The notes under the pieces are model-generated. The model saw only the letters and a program-made list of their open reading frames with translations. It was not told where the DNA came from and searched no databases. A stretch of DNA of 14,697 bases from Lachnospiraceae bacterium (GTDB taxonomy: Bacteria; Bacillota; Clostridia; Lachnospirales; Lachnospiraceae), in assembly GCA_014804285.1 (NCBI GenBank), contig JAAVAA010000048.1:26338-41034 (forward strand), written 5' to 3'. The position numbers and the translations under genes are program-made. Positions 13,895-14,697 of this stretch are shown one piece after another (position 1 is the stretch's first letter; each line of letters opens with the position of its first letter).

Positions 13895-14061
13895 ACAGAC
13901 CGCCTTTCTGACGGGCGGCACTGGCATAATGCTGACTGTATGGATTGCCCTCTGTTGCAGAAAAGGCAGTAAAAAACAGCTCCCAGCGTACCCGTTTTTT
14001 TTGACGGAAGTTGGAAACTCCTTTTTAATGCCTGTTCTCCATTTTGCATTTTCGTTGTCAT
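13888..14061 (-). CDS. Possible small ORF leading into the sigma-like gene (doubtful)
   Basis: A 57-codon reading frame (MTTKMQNGEQALKR at the start, ending RPSERRSVC) overlaps the first seven bases of the sigma-like gene. Its ribosome binding site is weak (AAAAG). It carries a hydrophobic GAVFYCLFC stretch coded by the 20-bp repeat also found upstream of the XRE gene. It may be a leader peptide whose translation opens the sigma-gene ribosome binding site, or no gene at all. Confidence 0.25.
   Translation of the reverse strand: MTTKMQNGEQALKRSFQLPSKKTGTLGAVFYCLFCNRGQSIQSALCQCRPSERRSVC
13899..13919 (-). promoter_or_regulatory. Hairpin that can hide the sigma-gene ribosome binding site
   Basis: On the minus strand GCCGCC pairs with GGCGGT (one G-U) around a 9-base loop, 4 bases before the ATG at 13894. 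The right arm and loop edge contain AAAGGCGG (13900-13907), the ribosome binding site. Translation from upstream would disrupt the stem. Confidence 0.4.
13961..13980. repeat. 20-bp direct repeat, copy 1
   Basis: AAAAGGCAGTAAAAAACAGC occurs here and, identically, at 14593-14612. The two copies bracket the XRE gene and its operator. On the minus strand it reads as a C/T-rich, terminator-tail-like sequence, but this copy has no strong stem in front of it. Confidence 0.75.
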
Positions 14062-14165
14062 CTTTTGCTTATAAATACAGTTTAGCGGTCCGGCTTCTCA
14101 TTTTCCTCAACGGATATGTGGAAATTCCGGCAATCCTCCACCATATCTGTAGAGTAGAATCCCTG

Positions 14166-14501
14166 TCACCTATTCCTGTGCAGTTCCTCCACCAGTGTTT
14201 CAACTGTCCGCAGGACAATCTCCTGTTCACCTGCCCTCAAATGGCTGATACGGTAAAATATCTCCCGATACTGCTTTCTCCCCGCTTCCGGCAGAATTCC
14301 CAGCAGCCTGTCTGCATCTGTATCCAATGCCTGAACCAGCTTTATAAATATCCCTATGGTCACGGACATCTGCCCTCCTTCAATCCGGCTTACCGTATTG
14401 GCGCTGATTCCCGCTTTCTCTGCAAGCGCTTCCTGTGACATACACAGTTCCATCCTCCGGCTCCGTATGCGTTCCCCCAGCATGACCAGTTCCTCTGACA
14501 T
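14166..14501 (-). CDS. XRE-family transcriptional repressor-like protein
   Basis: DNA-binding regulator of 111 residues. A Cro/CI-type helix-turn-helix fills residues 8-62: LGERIRSRRMELCMSQEALA, then EKAGISANTVSRIEGGQMSV and the usual hydrophobic IFIKLVQALDTDADRLL. A helical C-terminal tail follows (EQEIVLRTVETLVEELHRNR), likely for dimerisation. The ATG at 14501 has GGCGG 7 bases upstream. In-frame TTG (14516) and GTG (14519) starts behind a stronger AAGGGGG are possible and would add 5 or 6 residues. The perfect palindrome 52 bases upstream is the likely operator. It probably represses itself and the downstream sigma-like genes to keep the element quiescent; that is inference from family and context. 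No DUF2384 domain is seen, so it is not the RES-type antitoxin. Confidence 0.85.
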   Translation of the reverse strand: MSEELVMLGERIRSRRMELCMSQEALAEKAGISANTVSRIEGGQMSVTIGIFIKLVQALDTDADRLLGILPEAGRKQYREIFYRISHLRAGEQEIVLRTVETLVEELHRNR

Positions 14502-14552
14502 TGCACGTCCGCCCAACACGGTATCCCCCTTCTCATTTAGATTTTCAATTCC

Positions 14553-14581
14553 CAACTTTGCGACACCGTGTCGCAAAGTTG
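14553..14581. promoter_or_regulatory. Perfect 29-bp palindromic operator upstream of XRE gene
   Basis: Arms CAACTTTGCGACAC (14553-14566) and its exact complement (14568-14581) flank one central base. The dyad lies between the upstream terminator and the XRE start, where a dimeric autorepressor would bind. On the minus strand no T-run follows, so it is not a terminator. Confidence 0.8.
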
Positions 14582-14592
14582 CCTTTCCTGAA

Positions 14593-14612
14593 AAAAGGCA
14601 GTAAAAAACAGC
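14593..14612. repeat. 20-bp direct repeat, copy 2
   Basis: Identical to 13961-13980. This copy supplies the T-run and part of the stem of the terminator at 14602-14632, and abuts a small GCCTTT/AAAGGC stem (14581-14599) next to the operator. Confidence 0.75.
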
Positions 14613-14632
14613 CACATCACATATCTGGCTGT
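14602..14632 (-). terminator. Intrinsic terminator of the upstream minus-strand gene
   Basis: On the minus strand ACAGCCA pairs with TGGCTGT (7 bp, 11-base loop), running into TTTTTTAC. It lies 10 bases past a TAG stop at 14642-14644 and so isolates the XRE gene from upstream transcription. Confidence 0.75.
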
Positions 14633-14641
14633 CTCGATACG

Positions 14642-14697
14642 CTATAATTCAATTTTATCCGCTTTATCCCCTCGTTCTCTGTCATCTAAATACCACC
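14642..14697 (-). CDS. C-terminal end of an unidentified gene, partial
   Basis: A frame entering from the right edge reads WYLDDRERGDKADKIEL and ends with TAG at 14644-14642. The highly charged tail and the intrinsic terminator 10 bases further on suggest a real gene end. Seventeen residues are too few to name it. Confidence 0.4.
   Translation of the reverse strand, partial: WYLDDRERGDKADKIEL

Noticed and set aside
13770..14438. 222-codon plus-strand ORF opposite the sigma-like and XRE genes
   Set aside because: Covers the complement of clear HTH genes and a palindromic regulatory region side; no domain seen.
14166..14501. XRE gene as antitoxin of the RES protein
   Set aside because: It is far away, on the opposite strand, shows a Cro/CI-type fold without DUF2384 features, and has its own operator; a regulator role fits better.

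Overview
The window is a stretch of an integrative and conjugative element of the Tn1549 / clostridial CTn type, from a Gram-positive Clostridia host, most likely Lachnospiraceae or a relative. The evidence is the gene set and order (VirB4, PrgI, VirB6/TrbL-like, Maff2, VirD4, PcfB/DUF3801), strong AGGAGG-type ribosome binding sites, a class B sortase with a wall-anchored InlB-repeat protein, and the paired sigma-like regulators usual in such elements. No chromosomal housekeeping gene, tRNA, rRNA, CRISPR array or insertion sequence is visible.

Layout, read along the minus strand on which almost everything is coded. At the right edge are the last codons of an unidentified gene with its terminator. 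Next comes an XRE repressor-like gene with a perfect 29-bp palindrome upstream, then two overlapping sigma-like genes (13894 to 12822). A 336-base gap (12486-12821) is packed with hairpins, including a 77-bp imperfect stem. A plus-strand, visibly AT-rich cargo module follows (11238-12485): a RES-domain protein and a PD-(D/E)XK nuclease-like protein behind their own promoter. Then comes a large surface protein (10845-7090), a class B sortase, a small eight-cysteine protein, PcfB, the VirD4 coupling protein, two tandem terminator-like hairpins, Maff2, a VirB6-like membrane protein, PrgI, and the N-terminal two-thirds or so of VirB4, cut by the left edge.

How it works together (inference from families). 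VirD4 with PcfB would recruit the relaxosome. VirB4, VirB6, PrgI and Maff2 would form the membrane channel. The sortase probably anchors the surface protein, whose sorting signal is an unusual VIQTG instead of LPXTG, and this pair may aid cell contact during mating. The XRE and sigma-like genes probably control transfer.

The item most worth a second look is the RES plus nuclease pair. RES toxins are normally paired with an Xre/DUF2384 antitoxin, and none is seen here. The foreign composition, own promoter and position in an accessory slot suggest a defence or element-maintenance module. Other notable structures are the hairpin-rich gap, the XRE operator, a 20-bp direct repeat bracketing the XRE gene, and the tandem terminators inside the transfer operon.
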